From Puccinia triticina (lineage: Eukaryota > Basidiomycota > Pucciniomycetes > Pucciniales > Pucciniaceae): a DNA stretch of 64,000 bases. The notes below the pieces were generated by a model that searched no databases, was not told where the DNA came from, and saw nothing but the letters and a program-made list of their open reading frames with translations. Positions within the stretch are counted from its first letter, which is position 1. Every line of letters starts with the position of its first letter. The stretch is taken from the NCBI RefSeq assembly GCF_026914185.1, contig NC_070559.1:6989501-7053500 (forward strand), written 5' to 3'. The translations under genes and the position numbers were made by a program. Shown here piece after piece: positions 33,063 to 45,917 of the stretch.

Positions 33063-34321
33063 TGTGGTGATCCAGATCTGTTGCGCGCAACAAAACTGCC
33101 AAAACCTTAACTCACAGCCTAAAATACTTGCATATGATAGAATATTATTAGAGAAATAGATTCTACATACAAACTTAACCCTAGTCACTCACTTCAACTA
33201 CCCAGCTAGCTCTTTTAGTTTAGAAGTTAGTTACGATTATAGGTTTAGTACAGGCCATACCCAGGTGGAAAGTCATATAAATCATAAAAGGCATGCATAT
33301 ATATAGAAGAGTATAGTTAGATTTACTAGTTAGGCAGGCCTCCACTATTAGCTACAGATCACCTCACGCAACCTGCGCGTTGGAAACTGCATTGACTAGG
33401 CCTCCACTCAACAACTCAACAGATTTGCGCGGACCTTACATTGATGCATGCGGTCAGAAAGCCTCCACTTTGGCAGTGCAACCAACCTAGGCGGCCTTTG
33501 CCTTAAAAAGTACAAATCACACATTGTCATGCGGAACATCAGTTTAAGTTATGCACCCCTTGCAGAAGGCAGTGCAATCCACAGGGTCACCACCAGCAGA
33601 AATGCCTTGAGTGCAGCCCTCACCAGCAAAAATAACTCAGAAAGGAATATATAAGGAGGCCCTCCTCCCACCATTTTTCCAGGATCACCCAGGCACCCCA
33701 GCTCAGTGGTCACCAGTCATCATTTTTCCATCATCACGGAAGACATAGTCATCATACATTAACATAGAAATCTCATACCACACTCCATCACCATTTCCCT
33801 CTGCTAAAACCATTAAAAACCCAACAAAACATATTCTCACTTGATCTAGGGTGTTCAAAGTTGACTTGCATAAAATCATAAAACCATAAAATCATAAAAT
33901 TCTAAGCTGAAAAAAATATGTTGCACCCAAGCACTCAAATTAGAGCAACATTTCTAGAATGGTACATATGAAATCATCACTTGAAAGTTTTATGATTTTA
34001 TGATTTTATGCATTGAAAATTTTATGATTTCAACTTTGAACACCCTTATTATATTCTTTTCCCATCTTGCCATATAGAGGTTGTATAGGCATCTTGTACT
34101 TGTTAAAACTGATCTAGGTCTGATAGAGACTACTACATACAAGTTTTCTCCGTCATAAAAGTCACGCCACAACAATAAATAAATTTGTTGTCAGAATTCT
34201 GTAGTATAATAGAGGGGCAGGTCTTTCAAACCACCTGTAACAGTAGTATTACTTAGCTGGAATATCATATTGTTATTTCCCCCTCAAAGGACTGCCAACC
34301 CATCCCAAAGGAGTTCTCACA
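33063..34321 (+). repeat. 5' LTR of the LARD-like element (with MITE inside)
   Basis: 1259 bp including a family A MITE of about 200 bp. Near its start is the 14-bp palindrome TGTTGCGCGCAACA. Sequence after the end (TCTGGTGTCCCAACAGTGG) is the expected primer-binding region. Confidence 0.92.
33847..34047. mobile_element. MITE family A, copy 3 (in 5' LTR)
   Basis: AGGGTGTTCAAAGTTGACTT at the left and TCAACTTTGAACACCCTTA at the right. The other LTR has the empty site CTTGATTATATTC near 46223, so this insertion followed the birth of the LTR pair. Comparison gives only an AT duplication. Confidence 0.95.
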
Positions 34322-37226
34322 TCTGGTGTCCCAACAGTGGCCACAACCTTCAAGAAGATCAGTAAATCATCATCAAGATCAACAACAAAGAACCTATAAC
34401 GTACCGCGGCTAACCTCAAGAGGACGGTCGTGACAGGAGCACCCTAGGACTTCAATTTGGAAAAATCTGAAAATCACTTTCTGCGGATCAGATACAGCAC
34501 AGGCCTCCCAGACAAGAGGTTAAACTGTCTAGAATTCTGTACAAAAGTACTATCAAAATCATCCAGAGTGCTTCTCATTCAGGTTTCCAAGAGTTCACAT
34601 TACATTCATCCAATTTCAATACATTGTGGCAGGAAACAAGCTCTCTCTTTGGCTGGTTCAATCACATTTTTTAAAACAGTGAACTATCTTGCGCTTGTAA
34701 AACTCAACTTTTGTTCATAATTAGTAAACATTAGAATTAATACACAAAGTAGAGAAGAATACATACAAAGGATAATTATGGTAGATGTCACTTGCGATAA
34801 AACAGCAGATAGAATTGGGAAAGTTTCATGTATTAGCAGGGTTTTTTTTGCGGCTTCTTTTGGCCAGGACCTAGCGGACAAGATCTTACGACTGCAAGGG
34901 TTTTTATGTACAACAGTGTTGGTGCCGATAGCGGGGAAGAACAGTCATCAATGGATTCAATCACGGGGAAAAGAATAGCCAACTATGGTGCTATTTGTTT
35001 ATATATTCAAGGATAAACGGGGGATCGTGGAATCAAATGATTGGCCTACGCGCAAATGCTTGACAACACAACCTTGGATATTCAGTAGCAGAAAGCTTAC
35101 ACAAGAAACAAGGACATAGGGGGGAAGAGACCGGCAACGATGGAGCTGCTTTTTTATATTCAAAGATCAGCTGAGGACAGCTTGGATAGATTGTTGATGA
35201 CGCAGGCTAGGATAGGCTAACAACAATGCAGAGTGTATAATCGGCCTATGCACGAATGGCTGACAACGCAGGGGAGAAGTTTTGGCATCGAGCAAATAGA
35301 GCAGATTTGTCTTGAGGGAGCTGAGAATGGATGCGCGCGGAGGATTGGTGCTTCGGCGGACAACGGTTTTTTTGGTATTCAATATCTTTTAGTTTGATTC
35401 TGCAAGGGTGGAGGTCAATCAATCGCGGAGTACTTGGCCATACGGGCGGTTGAAGCAAGCTGAGACGTTTGGCAATAAGCAAGCGTGGCCGCGGTTACGA
35501 GGTGGAGGCACTGCTTGTACATAACCATCAATTCAAAAAGTTCAAAATTAGTAAGACGGCAGGAACAAGAACAAAGGAAAAAGGAAAAAGGGAGAATAAA
35601 AGGGACGATCATCGGCGGAGCCGTTGGGCGTACCGGTGGCTGTCGGGCGAGGTGCAGCATCCTTGGCATCGATCGGGACTTGACGAAGATCGGAGGGCCA
35701 GCAAGGGCATCACAGGCCCGTATCAGCAAGTCATGAGGGGGTTTCACAAGTGTTGTGACACTCGGAACAGCAAACAGAAGCGCGCCCGGCTTTTGCGAAA
35801 AGATGCTAGCTCAGCGCAGTGTCTATCAGAAGAACAAAGTGGACAATTGAGGGGTCCTGCATGACCATAAACTGCAATTTTCAAGCAAAACCCAGGGTCC
35901 TGCAAGACCATAAACTGCAAATTTTCAAGCAAAACCCAGGGTCCTGCAAGACCATAAACTGCAATTTCAAGCAAAACCCAAGGTCCTGCAAGACTATAAA
36001 CTGCAAATTTTCAAGCAAAACCCAGGGTCCTGCAAGACCATAAACTGCAATTTCAAGCAAAACCCAAGGTCCTGAAAGACCATAAACTGCAACATTCAAC
36101 AAAAACCCAAGGTCCTGCAAGACCATAAACTGCAAAATTTCAAGCAAAACCCAGGGTCCTGCATGACCATAAACTGCAACTTGAAAGAATCCCTAGGTCC
36201 TGCATGACCCTAAGCTGCAGTGTCAAGAGGAAGACAGATCAGCAGCTCACCTATATCACGTGATTTCAAAACTTAACATCAATTTTGGTTGGAAATATCA
36301 ATAAGTCACGGTGCAGGAATCATACATGAAGATACAATGGACAACAAGAGGTACTGAATCACTTCTTTTGGATAAAATATGTATAACAAGCAAGAAATTC
36401 AGATAAGATCACTGGAAGATCAAATAAAATGAGGAAGGCACACAAGAAAATACAAGAGTAGTACTAGCACAAGCAATAACAACAAGGAATATGAAGAAGA
36501 GTTTTGCCAAGAAAGCAAGTTCAGGACTGGATAGGAAATTTTTAGGAAGTGGATGAAGAAGGAAGAAATTACTGTTTAGACAGGGTATCCTAGCTTTATT
36601 TTCTGGACTATGTGGATTATCAAATGGAAGGAGGTGGAAACATAGGAAAGAATTTAAATGGGTGTAATATTGGATGACATCACCCTTTCGTTAGTAGAGA
36701 AAATAGAGGTATAGTTAGGCCTTAAAAGGAGTACAATGTGACGGAAGGAAAGAGTTATTTAGAAATACATAGGAATACAGGAAGCCAGTTGGAGGGAAGT
36801 TAATCAAGAGGGTTTAACTCATCAACTGGGGGACATATGTTATACTTTTGTCGGGAATCATCAACCACATCCCTTTTCTTTGGGTCAACGACAGGAGTAC
36901 AGAGTATACTCGGAGGGCGTTAAAATCCTTTGATTTGGGAGTGGCAGGGGGGAATAGGTTTACATAGGACATACATATACTAGATTTTGAGATAAAGAAA
37001 GGATGTTTAGATCAGAAGATACAATACCGATTTGGAGTTGACTCAATGCAACACAAATAGCCAATCGGAAAAACACAAGGAACAGGAAAGAAGGCACGGA
37101 AACTTGTACAAAATTGTCAAGGACTTACAACAACATCAGTGGACTAGAAATTTCTTAGCGGGAAGGACTCAACAGTTTTGTTGCTTGCTTAGGAATGCTG
37201 TGGACAGCATTAATTTGGGGGGGGGA
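34322..37226 (+). other. Internal region of the LARD-like element, non-coding
   Basis: 2.9 kb with many stops in all frames; no gag, protease, integrase or RT motif. It contains the tandem array at 35855-36230 and ends in the polypurine tract. Confidence 0.75.
35855..36230. repeat. Tandem repeat of about 40-45 bp, about eight copies
   Basis: Units read GGTCCTGCAAGACCATAAAC then TGCAATTTTCAAGCAAAACCC with small length changes. It is inside the LARD-like element; translated frames of it are meaningless. Confidence 0.92.
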
Positions 37227-37700
37227 TGTGGTGATCCAGATCTGTTGCGCGCAACAAAACTGCCAAAAACTCAACTCACAGCCTAAAATACTTGCATGTG
37301 ATAGAATATTATTAGAGAAATAGATTCTACATACAAACTTAACCCTAGTCACTCACTTCAACTACCCAGCTAGCTCTTTTAGTTTAGAAGTTAGTTACGA
37401 TTATAGGTTTAGTACAGGCCATACCCAGGTGGAAAGTCATATAAATCATAAAAGGCATGCATATATATAGAAGAGTATAGTTAGATTTACTAGTTAGGCA
37501 GGCCTCCACTATTAGCTACAGATCACCTCACGCAACCTGCGCATTGGAAACTGCATTGACTAGGCTTCCACTCAACAACTCAACAGATTTGCGCGGACCT
37601 TACATTGATGCATGCGGTCAGAAAGCCTCCACTTTGGCAGTGCAACCAACCTAGGCGGCCTTTGCCTTAAAAAGTACAAATCACACATTGTCATGCGGAA
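37227..37700 (+). repeat. 3' LTR of the LARD-like element, left part
   Basis: Matches 33063-33530 of the first LTR and stops at the hAT target duplication ATGCGGAA (37693-37700). Confidence 0.93.
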
Positions 37701-37739
37701 TAAGGTTGCGACCCGGGCCTCCGGGTTTGGTATAATTTT

Positions 37740-38136
37740 TGGAGGGATCTTGACAAGGACCTGAAATGAGTTTTAGTGTGCGGGTTAGATCTGCCCAACA
37801 ATGATGAAGCTTATGTGAAAAGAACTCTAACCTGAAATGAGTTTTAGTGTGCGGGTTAGATCTGCCCAACAATGATGAAGCTTATGTGAAAAGAACCTAA
37901 TAAGATTCAATGATGTTCAGAGTGAAGTGGGAACGGCACGACAATAATATGAGTCAAAACAAGTAAAGGGTTTTTCCCTTTCTTTAGTTGATGAATTGAT
38001 TGATTGATTGACTAAAGAAAGGGAAAAACCGCGCGAGGGACTTGGCTTCGAGTTTTGACTGAGATGCTGACGTGGCTTCATATTGAATACATGTATGCAT
38101 AGTTGCGCTGATTGAATCTTGAATTTGCAGAATTCA
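37740..38136 (-). repeat. Copia 3' LTR
   Basis: It contains a tandem duplication of about 67 bp (ACCTGAAATGAGTTTTAGTG ... AAAAGAAC) and a perfect 20-bp hairpin (arms 37969-37988 and 38011-38030, 22-nt loop). Confidence 0.93.
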
Positions 38137-38146
38137 ATAGCCTCCC

Positions 38147-41100
38147 TCAATCAGAGCAACTATCATTAAGACCTATCAGCTTTTTGAGTTTGTTGAATGG
38201 TTTCTTGCCAAGGTTTTTGGTGAATATGTCGGCTATCATTTCAGTGGTTTTGCAGTGTTCTAGTTTGATAAATCCTTGATTGACTTTCTCTCGAATCCAA
38301 TGGAACTCAATTTCAATGTGCTTCGATCTTCCATGAAAAATCGGGTTACTAGCCAAATAGATTGAACTCAGATTGTCGCTCTTGAGTGTGATTGGAAGGT
38401 CAACAATGAGATGTAACTCTTTCATCAATTTACATAGCCACATGATTCCTTGTCCCGCTGTGGGGACTACTCCGTGGGATAGAGATAGCTGTGGAGGGGA
38501 TGAGTGCGTGAAAAGGCTGCCCTCCGGGTAAAATGCTAAAGAGTAGAGGACACCAATAGAGTAATGAAACTCAAGAAAAGGTGTGGCGCAGAAGATCAAG
38601 AAGATATCAGGGTAAGGTGATGAAATGGTGAAGTAAGTAATGCTCTCCCACAGAATGGTTACTGGATGTTGAGCAGGCAAGATGATATAATTGTCAAGGC
38701 AGAATGGCTACTGTAATTGACTATAAGGTAACTATGAGACTATATAACTATTGATCAACTACTGTCTGATGAGCTGATGGCGGACAAAAGTGTGGACAAA
38801 GGGGCAGTTTATATAGACAATCTGGGGGGCGGTTGACTTGTGGTTGTGGGAAAACTGAAACAGTGAAAAACTTCAATCAAGGAGAAGTGTAAGAGAAATG
38901 AACAAAAGGGATGAGGCGCATGAAGATGAGACAAGTACTAATCCCAAAGTAGGTGCATTAGTGTGAAACCAAGAGACAAGGAAAGGGCTGTTGAGTTGAT
39001 TACCAATGTGGATTGATGTTTGATGCATGTCTGGATTTGGCGATGATGGAGTGTTTGATGTTGAGGCGCCTGGGTCCTGTGTCTGGTGTTCCGTGTTGTT
39101 GTCCTGAGTGGTTGGTTGCCCTGATAGTTGATTCCTGGAGCCTGCGGAGAGTGAAGGTGCTTTTGATGAGGCTCACCACACCGCTTCAGTGGTTGCGCGG
39201 TATTCTGCTTCTGTTGAAGATAGGGCAACTGTTTGTTGAAGACAACTTCTCCAGCTAATTGCGCCGCCGAGGTACTTGAAGATATATCCGGTGGTTGATC
39301 TTCGACTAGAAAAATCTCCTGCCCAGTCGGCGTCACTTGCGCAATCCAGTTTATTCCAGTCTTGCTGTCCGGTGAGATTTTCAATGTTTTTCGCGTTGTA
39401 GGTGATAACTTGATGTTTTGTGGCCTTGAGGTACCTTAGGACATGCATGAATGCGTCACAGTGTTTCTGATTGGGCTTCTATAAATGCCGAGAGAGTGCG
39501 CCTACTGCAAAGCTGATGTCGGGTCGAGTACACAGTGAAAGGTACATAATGGATCCAACAGCGCTTCGATAGCGTGTGTTGTACTTGAGGAACTCTTCGG
39601 ATTCTTCGTTGGTAGATTTGATAAGGTGGGTGTTTGGTGAAAAGGGGGTGCTGGCAGGTTTGCAACCGGACATATTGAATCTTTCTAGGACAGCAGTGAT
39701 CATTGCTTGTTGATGTATTTCGTATCCACCATCATTTGTCTTGTTGATTTCAATTCCAACGACCCGTCGCGCTATCCCGAGATCTTCCATAGCCCATCTT
39801 GCCTTGATTTCTAGCTTGACCTTTTCGATTTCATTTCCAGTGATTAACATGTCATCGACATGCAAATATATGACTGATGTGAATTCTTCTCCTTTCCTAA
39901 TGAACACACATTCATCTCCATAAGTCTTCTCAAAACCAATTTCCTTGAGATACTTTTCCACTTCAATATTCCACAGTCTTGCCAATTGTGTTAGTCCATA
40001 TATTGATTTATTCAGCTTCCAAACTCTTCCACTTCCGTCATTGAAGCCTTTGGGTTGATCCAGATAAATTTCCTCATCTAGATTGCTATTCAAGAATGCC
40101 GCCACTGCGTCCATCTGTTCAATCTCCCATCCGAATTTGGCGGCCATAGCAATAATTAAACGTGGTGATGCCAGTTTCCCAGTTGGCGAAAATGTATCTC
40201 CGTAATCTTCCCCTTCTACTTGTGTGTATCCCTTAGCGACGTATCTGGCCTTATATTTCTTGATTTCTCCATCTGTTTTAAACTTGATCTTAAACACCCA
40301 ACGTCCCTTGATCAATTTCTTGTCCAACGGCCGAAAATCTAACTCATAGACACCCTTATCCTCCATGTTCTGGATTTCCTTCTCACACACACGTACCCAC
40401 ATCATTTTCACCGGTGAGTTCTCGACGTCTTTGAATTTCTTTGGCTCAAACTTGGGATCTAGACTTGTGACATTCATGCTTATCGGACTAGTTAGTGTTG
40501 TCCAGCGAGTAGATAGATATGATCAATGAGGCATAGCTCCAATCCGTGTTGATCTTCTGATTGGAAGTCTGGTCGTTCTTCTGCTTTCTGGGTGAGCACT
40601 GAGTGGCGTTTCAGTTTGAGGGGTAGTTGTTTCTTCTCCCGAGGGATCCTGATCGTTTTCTGGAGTGTCTTCAATAAGCGTTTCTTCTTGAAACGGGTTT
40701 TCATGTTGTTCATCACCTTTCTCGGGAAAACTTTCTTCATTGAAGGTTACGTCATGGGTGACGGTGATCCGTTCGTTATTGTAATCAAAAATCTTGTAGT
40801 TCTTGTTAAAATCATTGAATCCAACAAGGAAACCCCTGCGAGCCGTTGGACTAATTTTGCTGTCTCTGATCTCCTTACGGTTGTGTATGTAAGACATGCA
40901 ACCAAAAGTTCTGATATAGTAAATGTTGGGTTTGTGACCATACCATAGCTCATACGGTGTCTCATTGGTGCTCTTTTGGGATTTGGTGTATATGCGATTT
41001 TGAATGAATACCGCTGATTGGCATGCTAGACTCCAGAAACGTGAAGGTGTGCCGCTATGAATCATCAGAGACCGAGCCTTGGTGACTATTGTCCTCATAC

Positions 41101-43117
41101 TTCGCTCAACTATTGAGTTCTGTTGTGGTGTGTACGGCGCAGTAGTATTTTTGACAATCCCTAGCTCATCACAGTACGGCCCCAGCAACGAGTTGATGAA
41201 CTCACTTCCACCATCAGTTGTAATCATCTTGACTTTTCTATCCCAGTGTCTCTCGGCTCTTGTTATGAACAAGTTGATTGCTTCAAAAACTTCTTCCTTG
41301 GTTTTAGTCTTAAGAAAGTAAATAAAAGTCATTTGGGTGGATTCATCGATTGCAAGCATAAAATAGTTGTAGTTGTATATACAAGGTATTTGGATGATGC
41401 CGCTGAGATCAATGTGAACGTTATCTAGCGGTTTACAACCTTTTGGACTAGTGCCTGAGAACGGGAGTCGAGTTGATTTTGAGACCTTACATGTGTCACA
41501 GTTGGATATTTTATCATGCTTGATGCCCGTGGTTTTGGTCAGATAATCGTCATTTAGATGGCCTAGTCGATTGTGCAGAGTTTCAGATTCAGTTAGATTA
41601 GTTTCATTTCTTGATGTTGAGTCTTGAATGGGAGTACTGACCGGTTCAATCTTGACAATCATCAAGAAATTTTCAAAACGTCCTCTGAGAAAAACTTCGT
41701 CATCAATGACCACCTTGAAACGTTCGGAGTTCTTCGGGTCCAGTTTGATCGTGGCTCCTTGTTTTTGCAAAGCTCCGGCGGCAATAAGATTGTGACGTAG
41801 ACCAGGAACAAATAACGAGTTCATCAATTTAAAACTGGGAAAATTTTGTCCCTTCAAGAAGACAGTTCCCACTCCTTCGATAGGGAGCTCCTGAGATCCA
41901 GCTGTTCCAACGGATGCTTGATCGAGTTCGGGTTTCTTCATTTCAGATTGGTCAAAAAATTGATTCAATTGGAACATGTGCTGAGACGCGCCTGAGTCCC
42001 ATATAGCCTCCCTGATTGATTTGACGAAGTTAGCTTCTGAACCAAAAGTAATGAAGGCCCAGAGCTTCTTCTTCTCAGTGTTACTAGCAGTTGGAGTCGA
42101 ACTAGAGGTTTGAACATCCTTTTCTTGATCATTTTGACTAGGGCCTTCAACATGATTAGCGGACTTCTTTGCTCGTAGCTTGTCGAACCAAGCTTTCTTT
42201 GCGGCTGCGTTCTCGGGTCTACAGAAACATTTTGAGGCATTATGTGGACCTTGACACACCTCGAGGGTACATTTCTTCCTGATCTCGGTGTTGTTTGCAG
42301 AGTTGAGGTTGCTTGATCTGTCAATAGGCCCGGATGTTTCTTTGAATTGTGAGCTGTCTTGTTCGTATTGTCGTAACTCAGCAATAATTTTCCTAGTGGT
42401 GAGGGGGACAACAGTCCTGATCAGGTGTCTGACTTCATTGTAGTGAGATACATGAATGGAGCTAAGCAATCTTTGGGCCATAGTGGAATTGTCGATTTGC
42501 CCGCCCCGATTGACGATGTCGCTCTTGAGTCTCATGAAGGCGTCAACATGGTCTGAAATGCTTGTGTTTGATTTTTGTTTAAGCTGATTGATTTTAGTTT
42601 GAATAAGGAATATCGCTGCTTGGTTTTTGCTTTGGTGATAATCCTTGATCAAAATCCATAGTATGTACGGACTCGATTGAGGGTATTGAACGTCTTCCTC
42701 GTACGCTACTCTGAATCTTTGAGAGTTTTCTTCATCCATTCTTCCAAATAGGAACTCAACCACGCATCATTTTTTGACGAGTTCAAAATCACCCTGTACT
42801 TCAGCTTCTTCATTGTTTAGAATCAACTCAGCTAGACCTAACAATCTCAGATTGCCAACGATTTGAGTTGACCAATTAGGAAAATTTGAGTCGTTAAGAG
42901 GGCTTGTTATTTTTATTCGAGAAAGTGCGTTTGAAATGGCAAGAGCGTGATCTTGGGCTTCTTTGAAATTCTTTTGGGATTGAATTTTCTCTTGCTTCTC
43001 AGCAAGCGCTGCTCGGGCTTTTTCGGTCTTATTGATCGCAGTAGTAGGTCGAGTTGATTTCTCTTGGGGCTCGGCATTTGGGGATTTTTGGATGTGGCTT
43101 TCCAATGGGTCACTCAT
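38147..43117 (-). pseudogene. Copia gag-pol, several in-frame stops and one insert
   Basis: Frame from ATG 43117: gag, TGA 42767-42769, gag continued with a Cys/His cluster (CTLEVCQGPHNASKCFC), protease AIWDSGASQHMF, GAG-pre-integrase LHNRLGHLNDDYL ... CDTCKVSKS, integrase with TTDGGSEFINS and PYTPQQNSIVERSM, TGA 40523-40525, RT with GRWVFKIKFKTDGEIKKYKA, YLHVDDMLITG and SVGSIMYLSLCTRPDISFA, TAG 39479-39481, then RNase H (CASDADWAGDFSSRRSTTGY, LSSTEAEYRATTEA). RNase H resumes after the insert as GQGIMWLCKLMKELH ... KSDNLSSIYLASNPIFHGRS and ends at 38147. All pieces are in one phase, so the three stops are the main coding lesions besides the insert. Each fits C to T in CGA or CAG. Confidence 0.92.
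38460..39180 (-). mobile_element. LTR-like insert in Copia RNase H
   Basis: The coding sequence reads ...TTEA up to the right border and GQGIMW after the left border. The target CCGCT (38455-38459) is repeated at 39181-39185. Insert ends are TGTGGGG/CACCACA-like, as in LTRs. It has a TATATAGACAA word (38810-38820) and no coding motif, so it may be a solo LTR of about 720 bp. Confidence 0.8.
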
Positions 43118-43170
43118 TTTCAGAATTTATCAATATTAACCTTGAACGACTCTCGCTACCATATAACTTT

Positions 43171-43567
43171 TGGAGGGATCTTGACAAGGACCTGAAATGA
43201 GTTTTGGTGTGCGGGTGAGATCTGCCCAACAATGATGAAGCTTGTGTGAAAAGAACTCTAACCTGAAATGAGTTTTAGTGTGCGGGTTGGATCTGCCCGA
43301 CGATGATGAAGCTTATGTGAAAAGAACCTAATAAGATTCGATGATGTTCGGAGTGAAGTGGGAACGGCACAACAATAATATGAGTCAAAACAAGTAAAGG
43401 GTTTTTCCCTTTCTTTAGTTGATGAATTGATTGATTGATTGACTAAAGAAAGGGAAAAACCGCGCGAGGGACTTGGCTTTGAGTTTTGACTGAGATGCTG
43501 ACGTGGCTTCATATTGAATACATGTATGTATAGTTGCGCTGATTGAATCTTGAATTTGCAGAATTCA
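43171..43567 (-). repeat. Copia 5' LTR
   Basis: Same length as the 3' LTR, differing at about 11 sites (10 transitions, 1 transversion by my reading). The hairpin arms 43400-43419 and 43442-43461 are intact. Confidence 0.93.
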
Positions 43568-43728
43568 ATATTTGGGTACGGCTCTCCCAAGATCCGAACC
43601 CAACATATCCGGCTCTGATGCCGGGTATCCGTCGGATCTCTTGCTTTTTTTGGAATTTGCGCTACTTGACGTGAATGTGGGATCCCTGATCATCCCTGGA
43701 CCACCCATCGCGCAATTTCTCTTTTCCA

Positions 43729-45813
43729 ATGCCTGCAAAACGCCCCGTTGAAGAAGTGGAAACCAGCTCTGACTCAGATATCGAACAAATCACGGCTCCT
43801 GCAAAGACTCAAGACACCAGCAAGAAAAGCTGGGTCTGGCAGTATTTCAATACAACAACAAGTGAAGGTGTTTGTCACAATGTTTGTCAGGTCAACAAGA
43901 ATCCTGGTGGCGGTAATGTGTGCCTTGTAAAGCTTGTGGTTGACAGGAAAGGATCAACAAAGAGTATGGCGAATCACTTGGACTGCGTTCATCATATATA
44001 CGAAGGAAAGTCAAATGCGGGTGTGATCACCAAGTTCTTACAGAAGGGGAAAGGACCCAAAAAGCTTGATTGTGAATCCTTGACCTCTGCTGTTGCTCGC
44101 TTTTTTATTAACTGCAACATCCCATTCCACGACATTGACAATGAAGACTTTAGAGAACTTCTTCAACTTGCCAATCCAGAAACAACCCAATTTCTATGCG
44201 GAAAAGATATTCTTGCTGCCTTCATACGGAAATCTTTTGCACAAGGACAACAAGTTATCCAACAGCAATTCCACAAACTCGACTCTAGAATAAGTCTGAC
44301 ATGTGACACTTGGACGTCTCCTAGCAACTTATCTATACTTGGAGTTACTGCGCACTGGATCACCAAAGACTTTTTACTCAAGTCAATGGTCTTAGCTGCG
44401 GTACCAATCAAAGGCAGCCACGCTTGGATTAACCTTGGAAGTCACCTAGTCAATGTACTTGAGGCTTTTGGCATATCTGATAAGATCTTCTGTATCACGG
44501 CCGATAACGCGTTGAACAACGGGACGATGGGGACCCATTTGGACACAGCAATCTCTTTCAACTCAAAGGAACACATGCTTGGTTGTATGGCCCATGTGAT
44601 CAATCTTGCCGCTCAAGCTGGAATAAAAGCTTTTTCCAAACCACCACCAGCGCCACCTGCAAGTATGTCGGGGATTCTAAACAATTGACCATCTCCAGAT
44701 GAAGTCTCTAGTATTGTCTCACGCATCGGTGGCTTTGCAACCTTTCTAAAGCGCTCGCCACAAAAGTCAGCAGCCTTTGACGGAATTGTCAAAGGTATCA
44801 TCGGAAAAAAACTCTTGATGATTCAAGATGTTTCCACTCGATGGAATTCAACTTTTTCCATGCTTGAAAGGGCATTGAAACTTTGCGCTTGCATAAAAAT
44901 CTTTTGCAAAACAAACAACTTGAACAAAAAATACGGCCTCTCTTCTAGCGAATGGAAGACAGTCCAACAGATTTGCAATTTCTTGGAACCTCTCAATGAA
45001 GCGACAGAAACGGTCTTGCCCGATAAAACCACCTCACTTGTCTTTGGAGCACCGGTATACATCTGTTTAATACAAAGGCTTGATGAGGTAAGCCTTTTCA
45101 CAGTTCATTTCAAGTTTCAACTTCATTGCTCTTTCTTTTACTAACTTGGTGTTTTGGTCTAATTGCAAAACAGGCGCGTACACAGTATGACGCTGAGGGA
45201 CTCATTCCAGCAGCCCAAGACATGCTCAATAAGCTGATGGGTTATTTCTACGCTGCAATGGAAAAACCGGTCTATCTCTGCTTGATCCGCGTATTAAAAC
45301 ACACACACTCACTCCTGAAGCCCTCGAGTTGCTGAAGCTGAGCAAGCAATTCATTCTTTGGCAGTTTAAGCAAGAAGCCGAGAAATTTACTCTTGATAAC
45401 TACAACAAAGACAAGGACCAGCATAACGACGAGAAGATCCCTAGAAACACCTTGAAAGCTAGTATTTTCAAAAAAAACAAAAAAAACAAGTCTCTTCACT
45501 TGATGAAGAGATCAAAGTCTATCTTAACTTGGAATGCAAGGATGAATCGTGTGATCCCCTCAATTATTGGAAGGCAAATAGCGAGCAGTTCCCCACTCTT
45601 GGGAACATGGCAAGGACGTAGCTCGCGGCACCTGCTTCGAGCGCTCCGACCAAGTGAGCTTTCTCTTTAGGTTGCTACATACAAGACTATACACGCAATC
45701 GACTCACTGCCAGCAATCTGGAGGCACTGATCTGCTTGAAAAGCTGGCTTGCTCGGGATGTTACCTACTTTTTTGTCTACCTCGTGCCTCCACCTGCGTA
45801 CCCAGGTATCTGA
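43729..45813 (+). pseudogene. hAT transposase with BED zinc finger
   Basis: Cut-and-paste transposase of the hAT element. From ATG 43729: BED-type finger (about 34-95, KSWVWQYF, VCHNVC, NHLDCVHH), catalytic Asp regions SLTCDTWTSPSN and CITADNALNNG, the Cys/His motif GCMAHVINLAAQ, then after TGA 44686-44688 (same phase) DVSTRWNSTFSMLERAL and FLEPLNEATETVLPDKT. An 86-bp intron (45088-45173) leads to ARTQYDAEGLIPAAQDMLNK. Near 45270-45300 the frame shifts, and stops follow in the C-terminal dimerisation region (YWKANSEQFPTLGNMAR; later LTASNLEALICLKSWL) that ends at TGA 45811-45813. At least one nonsense, one frameshift and two later stops make it inactive. Confidence 0.9.
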
Positions 45814-45917
45814 TCGGATACCGGATGGCTAAAAATGCATCCGTGACCCGACCCGACCCGGTATCCGATTGGGTAGCGCCGAATTATCGGGGTTTGGGTC
45901 GCAACCTTAATGCGGAA

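Larger units (their letters stand above)
37740..43567 (-). mobile_element. Ty1/Copia retrotransposon inside the hAT
   Basis: Two 397-bp LTRs (37740-38136 and 43171-43567) with TG...CA ends on the minus strand surround a minus-strand gag-pol. After the 5' LTR comes TTATATGGTAGCGAG, similar to an initiator-tRNA primer site, and GAGGGAGG precedes the 3' LTR as polypurine tract. It lies 39 bp inside the hAT left end. Flanks ATTTT / ATATT are at best an imperfect 5-bp TSD. A 721-bp insert interrupts RNase H. Confidence 0.93.
37701..45909 (+). mobile_element. hAT DNA transposon, 8.2 kb including nested Copia
   Basis: 14-bp TIR TAAGGTTGCGACCC (37701-37714, reverse complement 45896-45909) with an exact 8-bp TSD ATGCGGAA (37693-37700 and 45910-45917), the hAT hallmark. 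It splits the 3' LTR of the LARD-like element. Without the Copia insertion it is about 2.4 kb and encodes a BED-finger hAT transposase. Subterminal GGTATCCG / CGGATACC words occur near both ends. Confidence 0.95.

Noticed and set aside
39479..42769. Programmed read-through of TGA/TAG in Copia pol
   Set aside because: Three stops at different domain positions and similar stops in unrelated genes fit mutation better than recoding.
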